A DNA stretch of 64,000 nucleotides, from assembly GCA_017480245.1 (NCBI GenBank), contig JAFVBA010000004.1, forward strand, positions 112,410-176,409, given 5' to 3'. The translations under genes were made by a program, and so were the position numbers. Positions 34,946-44,165 of the stretch are shown piece by piece. Below the pieces are notes generated by a model. That model did no database searches. It was given only the letters and a program-made list of their open reading frames with translations, and had not been told where the DNA came from. The DNA comes from Bacteroidales bacterium (GTDB lineage: Bacteria; Bacteroidota; Bacteroidia; Bacteroidales; P3). How positions within the stretch are numbered: the first letter of the stretch is position 1; every line of letters starts with the position of its first letter.

Positions 34946-36109
34946 TTATTTTACAAGAACCTTACTTGTATTTACGCCGTTAGCAGTTTTAACCTTTACA
35001 AAGTAAGTTCCTTTTTCCAAGTTAGCAACAGGGATGTTGTATCCGTTAGCTTTAACACTTGTAGAATAAACTACTTGTCCCAAAGTATTTACCAATTCAA
35101 CGTTGTTGATTGTGTTAAGAGAAGAAACTCTTACATAATCACTTGTTGGGTTAGGATAAACTGTTACAGAAGTCATTTCCTGTACGTCATTCAAACCTGT
35201 AGCGCTCTTTGTAGTGAAGACTTTCTTGTCATATTCACCCATTTCTTCGTTTGCATTAGCAGGAACTGCCCACAAAGTGTATTCTGTATTAGGAGTTAAA
35301 GCATTATCTGTACCATCAACAGTGTCGCCTATGTAAGCACCTTCGCCGCCGTATCCGTTTGTATATTTTCTTAATCCGTAATTGAAGATTGCTTCAGCAG
35401 TTGTAAGGTTGTAAGACTCTAATGTGTCTGTTGGAGCGCACAATAAGTAGTAGTAATTTACTTGGTCGTTAATTTCAGAAGTGAAATTTACTCTTGAAGA
35501 AGTTACATCCAAAATAGTAAGTGTTACTTCAGCAGTACCTGTTCCGCCGTAAGCAGAAGATTTTGCAGTAAGACCGGTTTCAACTACCTTACCGTTTGCA
35601 AGTTGTTGATCTACGATATCAAAAGTATAGATGAACAACTGGTATTCAGTAGAAGGGTCAATGTTAGCCATAATACCCATTGCATAATATTGAACACACT
35701 CCAAAGTACCTACTTTAACTGAGTCGCAGAAGTAGGGTAAATACTGACCGCACTGGTAAATGATTGCCTCACAAAGCTGATCAGTTGTGTAACCTTGACC
35801 TGAGAAGGAATTCAAATCGTCAGTTGAAATCAATAATTTAGCAAAAAGCGCATTAGTTTCGCTCTCGTCAAAAGTAACATTGAAATAAGCGTCAATGTAT
35901 TTTCCGTATTGTTCATCTTCTCCTGCAACAAATTGCAAGTCAGATGCAGTAACGGTTTTTACATTTACTTGCTTGCTGTCAATCTTTACAGCTGGTTTAG
36001 CTTGTCTTAAACCTGCAGCCAAACTGCTTGTGTTCAAAACACCGAAGTTCTGAGCTAAGGCTCCGAACATAAGTCCTAATGAAAGGACGAATAACGTAAC
36101 TTTTTTCAT
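34946..36109 (-). CDS. secreted protein with type A sorting domain, paralogue of the neighbouring gene
   Basis: A 387-residue exported protein. Signal peptide MKKVTLFVLSLGLMFGALAQ is nearly the same as that of the downstream paralogue (34766-32886). The body has one copy of the module found three times in the paralogue (NDQVNYYYLLCAPTDTLESYN, EYTLWAVPANANEE). The C-terminal sorting domain reads VYPNPTSDYVRVSSL, LEKGTYFVKVKTANGV, ending KVLVK. It would cross the outer membrane by the type IX system and be processed at the C-terminus. Own promoter and terminator frame the gene, so it is a single transcription unit. Role unknown; the duplicated modules suggest recent expansion. Confidence 0.9.
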   Translation of the reverse strand: MKKVTLFVLSLGLMFGALAQNFGVLNTSSLAAGLRQAKPAVKIDSKQVNVKTVTASDLQFVAGEDEQYGKYIDAYFNVTFDESETNALFAKLLISTDDLNSFSGQGYTTDQLCEAIIYQCGQYLPYFCDSVKVGTLECVQYYAMGIMANIDPSTEYQLFIYTFDIVDQQLANGKVVETGLTAKSSAYGGTGTAEVTLTILDVTSSRVNFTSEINDQVNYYYLLCAPTDTLESYNLTTAEAIFNYGLRKYTNGYGGEGAYIGDTVDGTDNALTPNTEYTLWAVPANANEEMGEYDKKVFTTKSATGLNDVQEMTSVTVYPNPTSDYVRVSSLNTINNVELVNTLGQVVYSTSVKANGYNIPVANLEKGTYFVKVKTANGVNTSKVLVK

Positions 36110-36173
36110 TTCTTTAAAAATGTTTTTAAGGTTAATAATTGTTTCTTTTTTTTAATTTCTTGTTTCAAGACTG

Positions 36174-36181
36174 CAAAATTA
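36174..36181 (-). promoter_or_regulatory. promoter -7 element of the 387-residue secreted protein gene
   Basis: Minus-strand TAATTTTG followed by CA, 64 bases before the ATG. The rest of the gap to 36375 is T-rich with no gene or repeat that I can see. Confidence 0.65.
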
Positions 36182-36374
36182 CAATTTTTTATTTTACCAC
36201 AGTCTTTTTTCTTTGTTTTTTTTCAATTTTTTTTCTTTTCCCCTCTCTTATCTTACTTCAATTTATAGTTTTATTAAGTTAATAATCAAGTTAATACTTC
36301 ATAATTTTCTTATCATTATTCATTGTTGTTGGCCTGCGTTTTTGGTTATTTTCATTTTGTTTTTATTTATTATC

Positions 36375-36460
36375 AAAATAAAGTGCCAAATCAGTAAATT
36401 ATTTTCAAAAAACATTTTACTCTTTTTTGAAAACAATTTCGTAAAACGCCTTTATATTTT
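36375..36460. repeat. 86-bp palindromic element, copy E, overlapping a gene end
   Basis: Left arm AAAATAAAGTGCC, right arm shortened to ACGCCTTTATATTTT; inner arms ATTATTTTCAAAAA / TTTTTGAAAACAATT; loop CATTTTACTC. The stop codon of the TIGR02757 gene (36452-36454) lies within its right arm. Confidence 0.85.
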
Positions 36461-37210
36461 TTGATTATCAATTCCTATGCCAAACAGTGCAAAATCGGCT
36501 TTTACGGGATCAAATGGAAATACTTTTTTCAGATTATTGGTTATTTGCAATGCCGTTTTCATCGTTGCATCGTTCCTGTCTGTCAAATTCAGTTGCTTAC
36601 TCTGACGGAAAACATGGACATCTACTGGAATGATAAGGTCTTTAGTATCAATAACATCCCACAATCCGAAATCTACTGCGGAGTTCTTTCTCACCATCCA
36701 CCTTAAAAACATACACAAACGCTTACATGCAGATTTGGTGTCCTGCGGTATTCCGTTGATTTGCTTAAATATAGCCTCAATTTCTGCAAGCAACAGCAAA
36801 CAATCGTCAGTCTTTTCCTTTTGAAGTCGTTGCTTTAGAACATCTTGCATAGTCTTCTCCCCTTTTCCGATATTGAAATAGATGTTATACAGAGAGTCGC
36901 AAAGCAAATAGAAATCTTTTTTCTTGTAAAAACGGTACAAACAAGTGTTATCGCCGTCAAACCGTTCAAATCCCCTATTATATATATAGGTATAAGGAGA
37001 AAAATTCATTTCTTCGCCAATCTGCTGCAAAACTTTGAGAAACAACTCCCTTTTGCCGTAAGCCAACCACTGCGCAACAAATGCCGCAATCTCAATGTCC
37101 TTTGTCTCTTTGAACAAATGCGGAAAGGAAACGGGGTCTTTGGCTATAAAATCCTTAGTTTCATACTTTTGCGCAAGGTTTTGAAGTAATATTGCCGTGT
37201 TCTGTTCCAT
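36452..37210 (-). CDS. TIGR02757 family protein
   Basis: A 252-residue protein of the TIGR02757/DUF2400 family, of unknown function and common in Bacteroidota. Recognisable parts: DPVSFPHLF near residue 26, EIAAFVAQWLAYGKRELFLKVL cut here as AAFVAQWLAYGKR (about 39-52), KRLCMFLRWMVRK (about 163-175), GLWDVIDTKDLIIPVDVH (182-199) and FPFDPVKADFALFGIGI at the end. Sequence style (helical, LRWMVRK, IIPVDVH) recalls HhH-GPD DNA glycosylases, but the catalytic motif is not evident. The last codons and the stop lie in a palindromic repeat. The gene starts three bases after the stop of the GH3-beta-lactamase gene, so the pair is an operon. Confidence 0.85.
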   Translation of the reverse strand: MEQNTAILLQNLAQKYETKDFIAKDPVSFPHLFKETKDIEIAAFVAQWLAYGKRELFLKVLQQIGEEMNFSPYTYIYNRGFERFDGDNTCLYRFYKKKDFYLLCDSLYNIYFNIGKGEKTMQDVLKQRLQKEKTDDCLLLLAEIEAIFKQINGIPQDTKSACKRLCMFLRWMVRKNSAVDFGLWDVIDTKDLIIPVDVHVFRQSKQLNLTDRNDATMKTALQITNNLKKVFPFDPVKADFALFGIGIDNQKI

Positions 37211-37213
37211 GGG

Positions 37214-40180
37214 TTAGTTTTTCAGTGATTCGTAAATAAGGTCATGAATATCCGTGCGTATATTCATAGTTGCCAATTTATTAGGAGTTACAGACGGATT
37301 GACGCGGTTGGACAAAAAGATAAAGATTGTTTGATTGTCGGGGTCAATCCAAATATACGTTCCCGTAAATCCCGAATGACCGTAACTGCTTTGCGAAGCG
37401 TATTTGCTGCAATGCGTTGATGGTGAAGAGATAAACGGTTTATCAAAGCCCAATGCACGCCTTACGTTTTTGTCTTTGAAATAGCGTTTATTGAATGTGT
37501 CAATAGTTGATTTTTGTAGGTAACGCACTCCGTTATATTCGCCGTTATTCATTAGCATTGAACATATTGCAAACAAATCTTCCGCAGTTGAGAACAGTCC
37601 TGCATTACCGCAAACACCGCCGTGCAATGCTGCCATCGGGTCATGGACTGTTGCGTGAATCAATTGCTTACGGAATATTTTCTCGTCCTCAGTCGGTGCA
37701 ATGTTTTCCTTACTTAGATTGTTATCCAACGGATTAAACACCGTGTTTTTCAAATTCATAGGAGCGTAAAACTCTTTTTGCAGGAATTTATCCAAACTTT
37801 GTCCGCTTACTGCCTCAACTATGAATTGCAACAACAAGAAATTCAAATCCGAATAGGTATATTGTTGTTGGTTTAACTTGACATCTTTCAACTGATTGCG
37901 CATAGTTTTAAGATGTTTTTTCTTGATAAACAAACTATCCGTAACTCTCATATAGTTTTCGTCCATAAAAACGTTATAATCATACAATTGAGGGTCTAAT
38001 TCTCCGTCTTTAAGAGTTTTAGTCCAAAAACCGTAAGTTGCAGGTAAAGTACTGTAATGACTAAGTAACTCTTTAACTGTCAATTTTCCGAATTTACAAT
38101 GTTTATATTCAGGTAAATACGTCTTAATCCGAGCATCCAAATCAATCTTTCCTCTTTCGTACAATTTCATTACCGCAATCGTTGTCGCCATTATCTTAGT
38201 TACCGAAGCAATATCGTATATCGTATTGGAATTGACTTGTTTAACGCTGTCGTAAGTAAGAAAACCGTAATTCTTTTCAAACAATATTTTATTATCTTTC
38301 GCAATCAACATCTGACAACCCGGATATGCTTTTTCCTTTACGCCGTTCTCCGCAATGGAATCAATTTTCAGAATAGCATCTTTGTTGATATTGAGATTTT
38401 TAAGCAGATTTTCGTCATAGACTTCGGCATTGAGTACATTAAGAGGTTCATCTGTCTGCTCATCTTCAATATTTACGTGTTCTTTCTTGGCAGTTACAGG
38501 CAGTTTTCCGCTTGGTATCAAATTGCCGTTCAATACCTTGGCAATACTTCGTTGTGTAAAATCATTGTTTTCGTATGCCACCAAAATATCTTCAAAATTG
38601 TAGGCAGTGTCTATGTATTTCAAAAAATAAGCATTAGTAAAGGCAACTAAATTGTTGTGATTAGGCAGATTATCATTGATTTTCTTCATAACGGAGAACG
38701 TTCCCGTCGGCACGCCGTAGTAAGTTGTGTTCTTAGCAAACTTTCCGCCTGAAACTAATAAGTACGTCGGTTTATCCTTTGGCAATGAAGCCAATATACT
38801 GTCAAAATCTTTCTTCTTGGTATCTTTTGTCAAACGCACGAAAACGGTATTGAACCTACTGTCTATATTATTAATTAATGTATCATACGAAGTTGCTCCG
38901 ATACCGATAAATACCAATGTATCGCCGTCAGGATTCTCCACCCTCTTATTTGATTTCCATACACTTGTGATGGAGTTATCGTAGATTTGTGCCGTGATGT
39001 CATCTGCAGTTTGCAATATATTTTTGTCGGGTAAAGAGTATGAACGTTGAATAAAGTTATCATTATCATCTTTTTGCAAAAGACCCATGTCATATTTCCA
39101 TTCAAGGATTTTTTTACATTTTTCCTTGATGAGTTTGCGCGGAATACGGCCTTGATTCATTGCCTCAATAATCGCATTTACCGCAGTATCAAGATTTTCA
39201 GGCATCAAAATAACATCAACACCCGCCAAAACAGCCATAACCTCCGCCTCACCTTTGCCATAGCGCGAAGTAAGGCCTTTCATATTCATCGCATCGGTAA
39301 AAACAAGCCCTTTAAAATCCAATTTATCAATAAGATAGTCGTTAATCACGTCCTTATTAACTGAAGTAGGCACCAAAGTATCTTCACTCAGCGCCTTAAC
39401 CTCCAAATGCCCTATCATAACGCTCCAAACATTCTTATCAATTGCATAACGGAACGGATAGGTATCAACAGTGTCTATAAAATCCTTAGAATGAGTGATT
39501 ACAGGAGTTGATTTGTGCGAATCGGTTTCGGTATCGCCGTGTCCGGGGAAATGTTTTACACATCCCATAACACCTTTGGACTGCATACCGCTAAAATATT
39601 GATAACCAAGTTGTGCAACCCTTATCTTATCCTCTCCGAACGAGCGCATATTAATCACAGGATTATTAGGATTGATATTAATATCCACATCGGGAGCGAA
39701 ATTGATGTTGATACCGAGTGTATTGCATTGTTCAGCAAGGTTTTGCGCCATATCAAAGACCAAATCTTGCTTATTCAGTGTCAATGCCCCCATCGTCATA
39801 GCCATAGGCACGGTTTTACTGTCAGTCATACGCATTCCAAGACCCCATTCGCCGTCAATGGCAACGAAAAGAGGAATCTTACTGCGCTGATTATAAGCCA
39901 TATTCATACGTATTAAGTCCTTTTGATTGCCTTTGAAGAAACAAACTCCGCCGATGTAGTTGCTGTCAATCTGACGGTAGATTTTTTGGACTTGATACTC
40001 GTCCCACGTGGCATAAGACTCCACCATAAACAACTGACCAACCATTTGTTTTTCAGTCATTAGGGTCATAATCTTTTTAACTGCCTTTGCCCTGCCCGAG
40101 CGTTTTTTTATAGGTGAATTGTCTGCAAAACTACTGACAGACAAGAGAATAGTTAGAATTATAATTACTTTTTTCTTCAT
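37214..40180 (-). CDS. GH3 beta-N-acetylglucosaminidase fused to class C beta-lactamase-like serine hydrolase
   Basis: A 988-residue exported enzyme, probably for peptidoglycan turnover. The start is the ATG at 40180 (signal peptide KKKVIIILTILLSVSSFA); the frame runs to 40243, but the promoter -7 box is at 40204-40211. Residues about 30-370 are a NagZ-type GH3 domain, with KHFPGHGDTETDSH (the His-Asp dyad signature) and nucleophile Asp in VFTDAMNMKGL. A middle domain (about 380-560) resembles the C-terminal GH3 subdomain. Residues about 600-985 are a beta-lactamase/PBP4*-like domain: Ser-x-x-Lys in ASVTKIMATT, YSDLNF (YxN) and HSGFTGT (HxG). This two-domain fusion is known in Bacteroidota. 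It precedes the TIGR02757 gene by three bases. Confidence 0.92.
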   Translation of the reverse strand: MKKKVIIILTILLSVSSFADNSPIKKRSGRAKAVKKIMTLMTEKQMVGQLFMVESYATWDEYQVQKIYRQIDSNYIGGVCFFKGNQKDLIRMNMAYNQRSKIPLFVAIDGEWGLGMRMTDSKTVPMAMTMGALTLNKQDLVFDMAQNLAEQCNTLGININFAPDVDININPNNPVINMRSFGEDKIRVAQLGYQYFSGMQSKGVMGCVKHFPGHGDTETDSHKSTPVITHSKDFIDTVDTYPFRYAIDKNVWSVMIGHLEVKALSEDTLVPTSVNKDVINDYLIDKLDFKGLVFTDAMNMKGLTSRYGKGEAEVMAVLAGVDVILMPENLDTAVNAIIEAMNQGRIPRKLIKEKCKKILEWKYDMGLLQKDDNDNFIQRSYSLPDKNILQTADDITAQIYDNSITSVWKSNKRVENPDGDTLVFIGIGATSYDTLINNIDSRFNTVFVRLTKDTKKKDFDSILASLPKDKPTYLLVSGGKFAKNTTYYGVPTGTFSVMKKINDNLPNHNNLVAFTNAYFLKYIDTAYNFEDILVAYENNDFTQRSIAKVLNGNLIPSGKLPVTAKKEHVNIEDEQTDEPLNVLNAEVYDENLLKNLNINKDAILKIDSIAENGVKEKAYPGCQMLIAKDNKILFEKNYGFLTYDSVKQVNSNTIYDIASVTKIMATTIAVMKLYERGKIDLDARIKTYLPEYKHCKFGKLTVKELLSHYSTLPATYGFWTKTLKDGELDPQLYDYNVFMDENYMRVTDSLFIKKKHLKTMRNQLKDVKLNQQQYTYSDLNFLLLQFIVEAVSGQSLDKFLQKEFYAPMNLKNTVFNPLDNNLSKENIAPTEDEKIFRKQLIHATVHDPMAALHGGVCGNAGLFSTAEDLFAICSMLMNNGEYNGVRYLQKSTIDTFNKRYFKDKNVRRALGFDKPFISSPSTHCSKYASQSSYGHSGFTGTYIWIDPDNQTIFIFLSNRVNPSVTPNKLATMNIRTDIHDLIYESLKN

Positions 40181-40203
40181 ATTTCGTTTTGAATTTAACT
40201 TTA

Positions 40204-40211
40204 CAAAGTTA
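40204..40211 (-). promoter_or_regulatory. promoter -7 element of the GH3-beta-lactamase gene
   Basis: Minus-strand TAACTTTG, 24 bases before the chosen ATG at 40180; rules out the upstream ATG at 40243. Confidence 0.65.
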
Positions 40212-40282
40212 CGCAATTTTCTTGAAATATAGTAGTTTTCCATGAAATATTTTGCTTTAATCTATTAGTATTCACAACTATT

Positions 40283-40370
40283 TGAAACAAAGTGCCGAAT
40301 CACGAAATTGTTTTCAAGAAACATTTTACTCTTTTCTGAAAACAATTTACTGAAATGGCACTTTATTTCA
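40283..40370. repeat. 86-bp palindromic element, copy F
   Basis: TGAAACAAAGTGCCG (40283-40297) pairs with TGGCACTTTATTTCA (40356-40370); inner arms AATTGTTTTCAAGAAA / TTTTCTGAAAACAATT; loop CATTTTACTC. It lies in the 323-base gap 40181-40503, whose other 130 bases are plain AT-rich sequence. Confidence 0.9.
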
Positions 40371-40503
40371 GAAATATTTAATTTTTTATTAATTAAATAA
40401 TTATAGAATTTACTTAATCTTAAACTATAAGTAACTAACAGTTATATTAATTTTAGGAAATCTAAATAACTTACACATTTTTTTAAGATTTAAAAAATTA
40501 AAT

Positions 40504-41955
40504 TTACAGGATAAATAAGTCATTGTCAGGCGAAAGAATATCTAAACTCTCATCTGTGATTTGATTGACTAAATTGCTGTCATAATCTTTCACACAACGC
40601 AGGTAATTATCTGAAAATCCGTACATTTTACCTTCTTTATCTGCCTCTTCCCACAATACTTTTGCCTTATAACCAACATTGCGAAGATAAAACTCCCTTT
40701 TTTTTCTATCACTCAGTTCTTGCAGTCTTTCACTTCTCTTTCTGCGTTCATTTACAGGCACTTTACCCTCTATTCTATAGGCTTTGGTGTCGGGACGGTC
40801 GGAATAAGTAAATACATGTATGAAGGCAATCGGCAAAGAGGCCAAGAAATCCAAACAAGATTGAAACTCCTCCTCTGTTTCCGAATTAAAGCCGGCAAGA
40901 CAATCGCAGGCAATAAAACAATTAGGCATAACAGATTGAATATAAAGGACTTTTTCGGCAAATTCTTCCCTATTGTAATGTCTGTTCATTGACTTCAGTA
41001 CAACGTTGCTGCCCGATTGCAACGGTATATGGAAATGCGGTAAAAAGGCTCTTGAATTTGCGCAAAAATCTATTATATCTTTTGTCAATAAATCGGGTTC
41101 AATACTTGATATTCTGTATCTTGCAACCGATGTTTGCGAATCCAATGCCTTTATCAAGTCCAAAAAATTCTCGTTTGTCCCTTTTCCGAAATCCCCGATA
41201 TTAACTCCCGTCAATACAATCTCCTTTTTGTTCTCTTGCTCAAGCAGTTTTGCATAATGAACCGCCTGTTCAACACTGCAGGAACGGGAGCGGCCGCGCG
41301 CAAACGGGATTTCACAATAGGTACAAAAGTAATCACAACCGTCTTGTACCTTAAGAAAACCGCGTGTTCTGTCTTCGAATGAAATACTTGGTGCAAAGGT
41401 TTTTACAGAATTTATATCAACTACTGCATTAATAGTATTTTTGTCTGTTTTTCTTAAATTATTGCCCTGTTTATTTAAATTAATTTCTTGATTATCCGAA
41501 CTAATCGTTTGTTTATCTGAATTATTCGTCGTATTACTTTGAGTTATCTCTGTCTTAGTCGAATTTTTTGTCTCGGAATTTGAATTTATGTTTTCAACAA
41601 CTGAATTAATGTTTTCTAAATAATCTAAAACCCTATCAACCAATTGATTTTTGTCATCGTTGCCAAGAATTATGCTAACGCCGTCAATCTTCTCTATTTC
41701 CTTTGCATTAACCTGTGAAAAACAACCTATTACCGCTATAACGGCATCGGGATTGAGTTTTTTAGCCTGACGGATTGCCGCCCTGCATTTCTTTTCCGCA
41801 ACCGAGGTTACAGTACAGGTGTTAATAACATAGACATCGGATACTTTATGAAACTCATTCTCCTGAAAACCTTTCTGTTTGAAAAGACGCAAAAGGTGAG
41901 ACGATTCGGCAAAGTTCAACTTGCAACCTAAGGTATGAAACGCTATTGACGGCAT
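40504..41955 (-). CDS. mtaB: tRNA t6A37 methylthiotransferase
   Basis: Radical SAM enzyme converting t6A37 to ms2t6A37 in tRNA. N-terminal methylthiotransferase domain: FHTLGCKLNFAES (Cys11), NTCTVT (Cys47) and IGCFSQ (Cys78) bind the auxiliary cluster. The radical SAM site is CDYFCTYC (Cys207, 211, 214), followed by EIPFARGRSRS, a MtaB hallmark. A C-terminal TRAM domain ends the protein. Between about residues 112 and 188 there is an insertion very rich in Asn, Ser, Thr and Lys (NSNSETKNSTKTE, NNSDKQTISSDNQEINLN) that I would not expect in the family; it raises the length to 483 against about 430-450. The gene follows ligA by 12 bases. Confidence 0.93.
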   Translation of the reverse strand: MPSIAFHTLGCKLNFAESSHLLRLFKQKGFQENEFHKVSDVYVINTCTVTSVAEKKCRAAIRQAKKLNPDAVIAVIGCFSQVNAKEIEKIDGVSIILGNDDKNQLVDRVLDYLENINSVVENINSNSETKNSTKTEITQSNTTNNSDKQTISSDNQEINLNKQGNNLRKTDKNTINAVVDINSVKTFAPSISFEDRTRGFLKVQDGCDYFCTYCEIPFARGRSRSCSVEQAVHYAKLLEQENKKEIVLTGVNIGDFGKGTNENFLDLIKALDSQTSVARYRISSIEPDLLTKDIIDFCANSRAFLPHFHIPLQSGSNVVLKSMNRHYNREEFAEKVLYIQSVMPNCFIACDCLAGFNSETEEEFQSCLDFLASLPIAFIHVFTYSDRPDTKAYRIEGKVPVNERRKRSERLQELSDRKKREFYLRNVGYKAKVLWEEADKEGKMYGFSDNYLRCVKDYDSNLVNQITDESLDILSPDNDLFIL

Positions 41956-41967
41956 ATAAGTATCTGA

Positions 41968-44028
41968 TTAACTAATCATTGAAATAAAATCATCTTCATT
42001 AATAATAGGAATACCCAAACTCTCTGCTTTCTTTCTCTTTTCAGGTCCCATCTTCTCACCTGCTAATAAATAATCTGTCTTTGAAGAAATTGAGCTGACG
42101 TTTTTCCCTCCGTTCATCTCAATTGTACGTTTCAATTCATCGCGAGAGAACTTTGAGAACGTGCCGCTTACAACAAATGATTTGCCATCAAGAACGTTGT
42201 TGATTTCTTGGGAATCCACTTCAAATTTCAGCCCTATGGATTTAAGTTTTTCTATCTGCAACAGATTTTCTTCGTTATGTAGGTATTCAAATACGCTTTT
42301 AGCTGTTGTAAGTCCTATATCCTGAACATTTTGCAGCTCCTCTATTGAAGCGTTTCTTAAATTATCGATACTAGAGAAATGTCTTGCCAAAGTCTTTGCC
42401 GTAACCTCGCCTATATATCTAATACCCAACGCATACAATACCCTTTCAAACGGAACTTCTTTTGATTTCTCTATCGCAGTTATTATATTGTATGCCCCTT
42501 TGTCCTGAATGGAAACCTTGTGTCTGTCATTTGTTTCATACACTCCGACAATCTGCCATTCGGTTAAAGTATATAGTGAATAGAAATCAGTAACTTTTTT
42601 TGCATTAAGAAGATAACGCATTTTTTCTCCGCCCAATGATTCTATGTTCATCGCTTTTTTGGAGATAAAATGTTGGAAACGTCCCAATATTTGCGGAGAA
42701 CAATGGTTGTAATTAGGACAATACCAACCGCTTTGGTCTTCTTCTTTAACTAATTTGGCACCGCATTGCGGACAGGTGTCTATAAAGTTTATTCTTTCAA
42801 GTTTTCCATCTTTTGACAATCCCTCATCGTGCTGGCATTCAACAATTTTAGGGATTATCTCTCCGCCTTTCTCTATTACGAGCGTATCTCCCTCGCACAA
42901 ATTCAGGTTTTGCATCCACTGTTCGTTGTTAAGCGTGGCGCGTTTTACCCAAGTACCGCCCAACCATACGGGTTCAAAATTGGCAACGGGCGTAACAATA
43001 CCCGTTCTTCCCACTTGATACTCAACACTCTTTAACTTACTTTGCGCTTGTTCGGCTTTAAACTTAAAAGCAGTAGCCCAACGGGGACTTTTTGCCGTAG
43101 CGCCAAGTTGATTCCAATAGTTGATATTGTTAAGTTTGATAACAATTCCGTCTGTTGCGAAAGGCAAGTCAAATCTTTTGGTTTCCCAATAGTTAATGAA
43201 TTCCATAATGCCGTCAATTCCCTGAACGACAGAATAATACTTCTCAACCTTAAATCCCCACTTCTTCGCACTCTCCAAACGTGAAGTATGGGTATTTTCT
43301 TTTAAGTTATCACCGATAAGATAATACAAATAGCAGTCTAATTTCCTCTGAGCAACCTGTTTAGAGTCCTGAAGCTTCAAACTGCCTGAGGCTGCATTTC
43401 TTTCATTGGCGAAAGGCTCCTCTCCGTTCTCGATACGCTTACGGTTAAACTCCTCAAAAGCCTCGTGAGGAAAGATAACCTCGCCGCGAATCTCAAAATC
43501 CTCAGGATAATTATCCCCAATAAGACGCAAAGGTATTGATTTGATGGTTTTTATATTCGCCGTAACATCGTCTCCCGTAACTCCGTTGCCGCGTGTTGCC
43601 GCACGGACAAGTTTTCCTTTCTCATACAGAAGACTTATTGCCAATCCGTCATATTTTAACTCGCAAACCCACTCTAAATTATTGACACCGAGCGATTGTT
43701 GAGCCCGATTAACAAACTCCGTTATCTCTTCACGCGAATAAGTATTGGAAAGAGAAAGCATAGGATAGCGGTGGGCAACTTGTTTGAAGTCCTTGTTAAT
43801 CTCACCTCCCACACGTTGAGTAGGAGATGAAGAATCTGCAAACTGAGGATACTTTTTCTCCAACGAATCCAACTCTTTAAGCAATGTATCAAACTCAATA
43901 TCAGTCATAGACGGCTGGTCAAGGACATAATATTCGTAATTACTTTTTTCAAGTTGCTCCCTAAGAGTTTTAATTCTGGATTCAACAAGAGTAATATCCA
44001 TATTAACAGAATTATTTTCCGTTTGCAT
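41968..44028 (-). CDS. ligA: NAD-dependent DNA ligase
   Basis: Seals nicks during replication and repair. 686 residues, normal length. Adenylation domain: the Ia YYVLDQPSMTD segment (about 33-43) binds NMN, and catalytic Lys125 is in CELKYDGLAI. OB fold, then a four-Cys zinc finger (CPQCGAKLV, WYCPNYNHC), helix-hairpin-helix repeats (LGIRYIGEVTAKTLA, LQNVQDIGLTTAKSV) and a C-terminal BRCT domain (about 605-686, KSFVVSGTFSKFSRDE). It starts at ATG 44028, with a second candidate nine codons in (MDITLVES). mtaB follows after 12 bases, so they share a transcript. No clear promoter was found in the 137 bases before it. Confidence 0.97.
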   Translation of the reverse strand: MQTENNSVNMDITLVESRIKTLREQLEKSNYEYYVLDQPSMTDIEFDTLLKELDSLEKKYPQFADSSSPTQRVGGEINKDFKQVAHRYPMLSLSNTYSREEITEFVNRAQQSLGVNNLEWVCELKYDGLAISLLYEKGKLVRAATRGNGVTGDDVTANIKTIKSIPLRLIGDNYPEDFEIRGEVIFPHEAFEEFNRKRIENGEEPFANERNAASGSLKLQDSKQVAQRKLDCYLYYLIGDNLKENTHTSRLESAKKWGFKVEKYYSVVQGIDGIMEFINYWETKRFDLPFATDGIVIKLNNINYWNQLGATAKSPRWATAFKFKAEQAQSKLKSVEYQVGRTGIVTPVANFEPVWLGGTWVKRATLNNEQWMQNLNLCEGDTLVIEKGGEIIPKIVECQHDEGLSKDGKLERINFIDTCPQCGAKLVKEEDQSGWYCPNYNHCSPQILGRFQHFISKKAMNIESLGGEKMRYLLNAKKVTDFYSLYTLTEWQIVGVYETNDRHKVSIQDKGAYNIITAIEKSKEVPFERVLYALGIRYIGEVTAKTLARHFSSIDNLRNASIEELQNVQDIGLTTAKSVFEYLHNEENLLQIEKLKSIGLKFEVDSQEINNVLDGKSFVVSGTFSKFSRDELKRTIEMNGGKNVSSISSKTDYLLAGEKMGPEKRKKAESLGIPIINEDDFISMIS

Positions 44029-44165
44029 TTTCTCTTTCTAAATTATTGAAAAACTTTTCTTTATATTAGTTATTTGAAATGATACTTTAATATATTAAAC
44101 CCTTAGAACAGTTATACAAAATAACAACTCTTTTAAACGAGAACCATTCTTTGCGGTTTAAAATA

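Noticed and set aside
36213-36464. 83-codon plus-strand frame in the gap after the secreted protein gene
   Set aside because: Phe/Leu/Ile-rich translation of T-rich sequence, ending in palindromic copy E.
40181-40243. Upstream ATG for the GH3-beta-lactamase protein
   Set aside because: The -7 element at 40204-40211 lies inside, and the signal peptide begins at the internal ATG at 40180.
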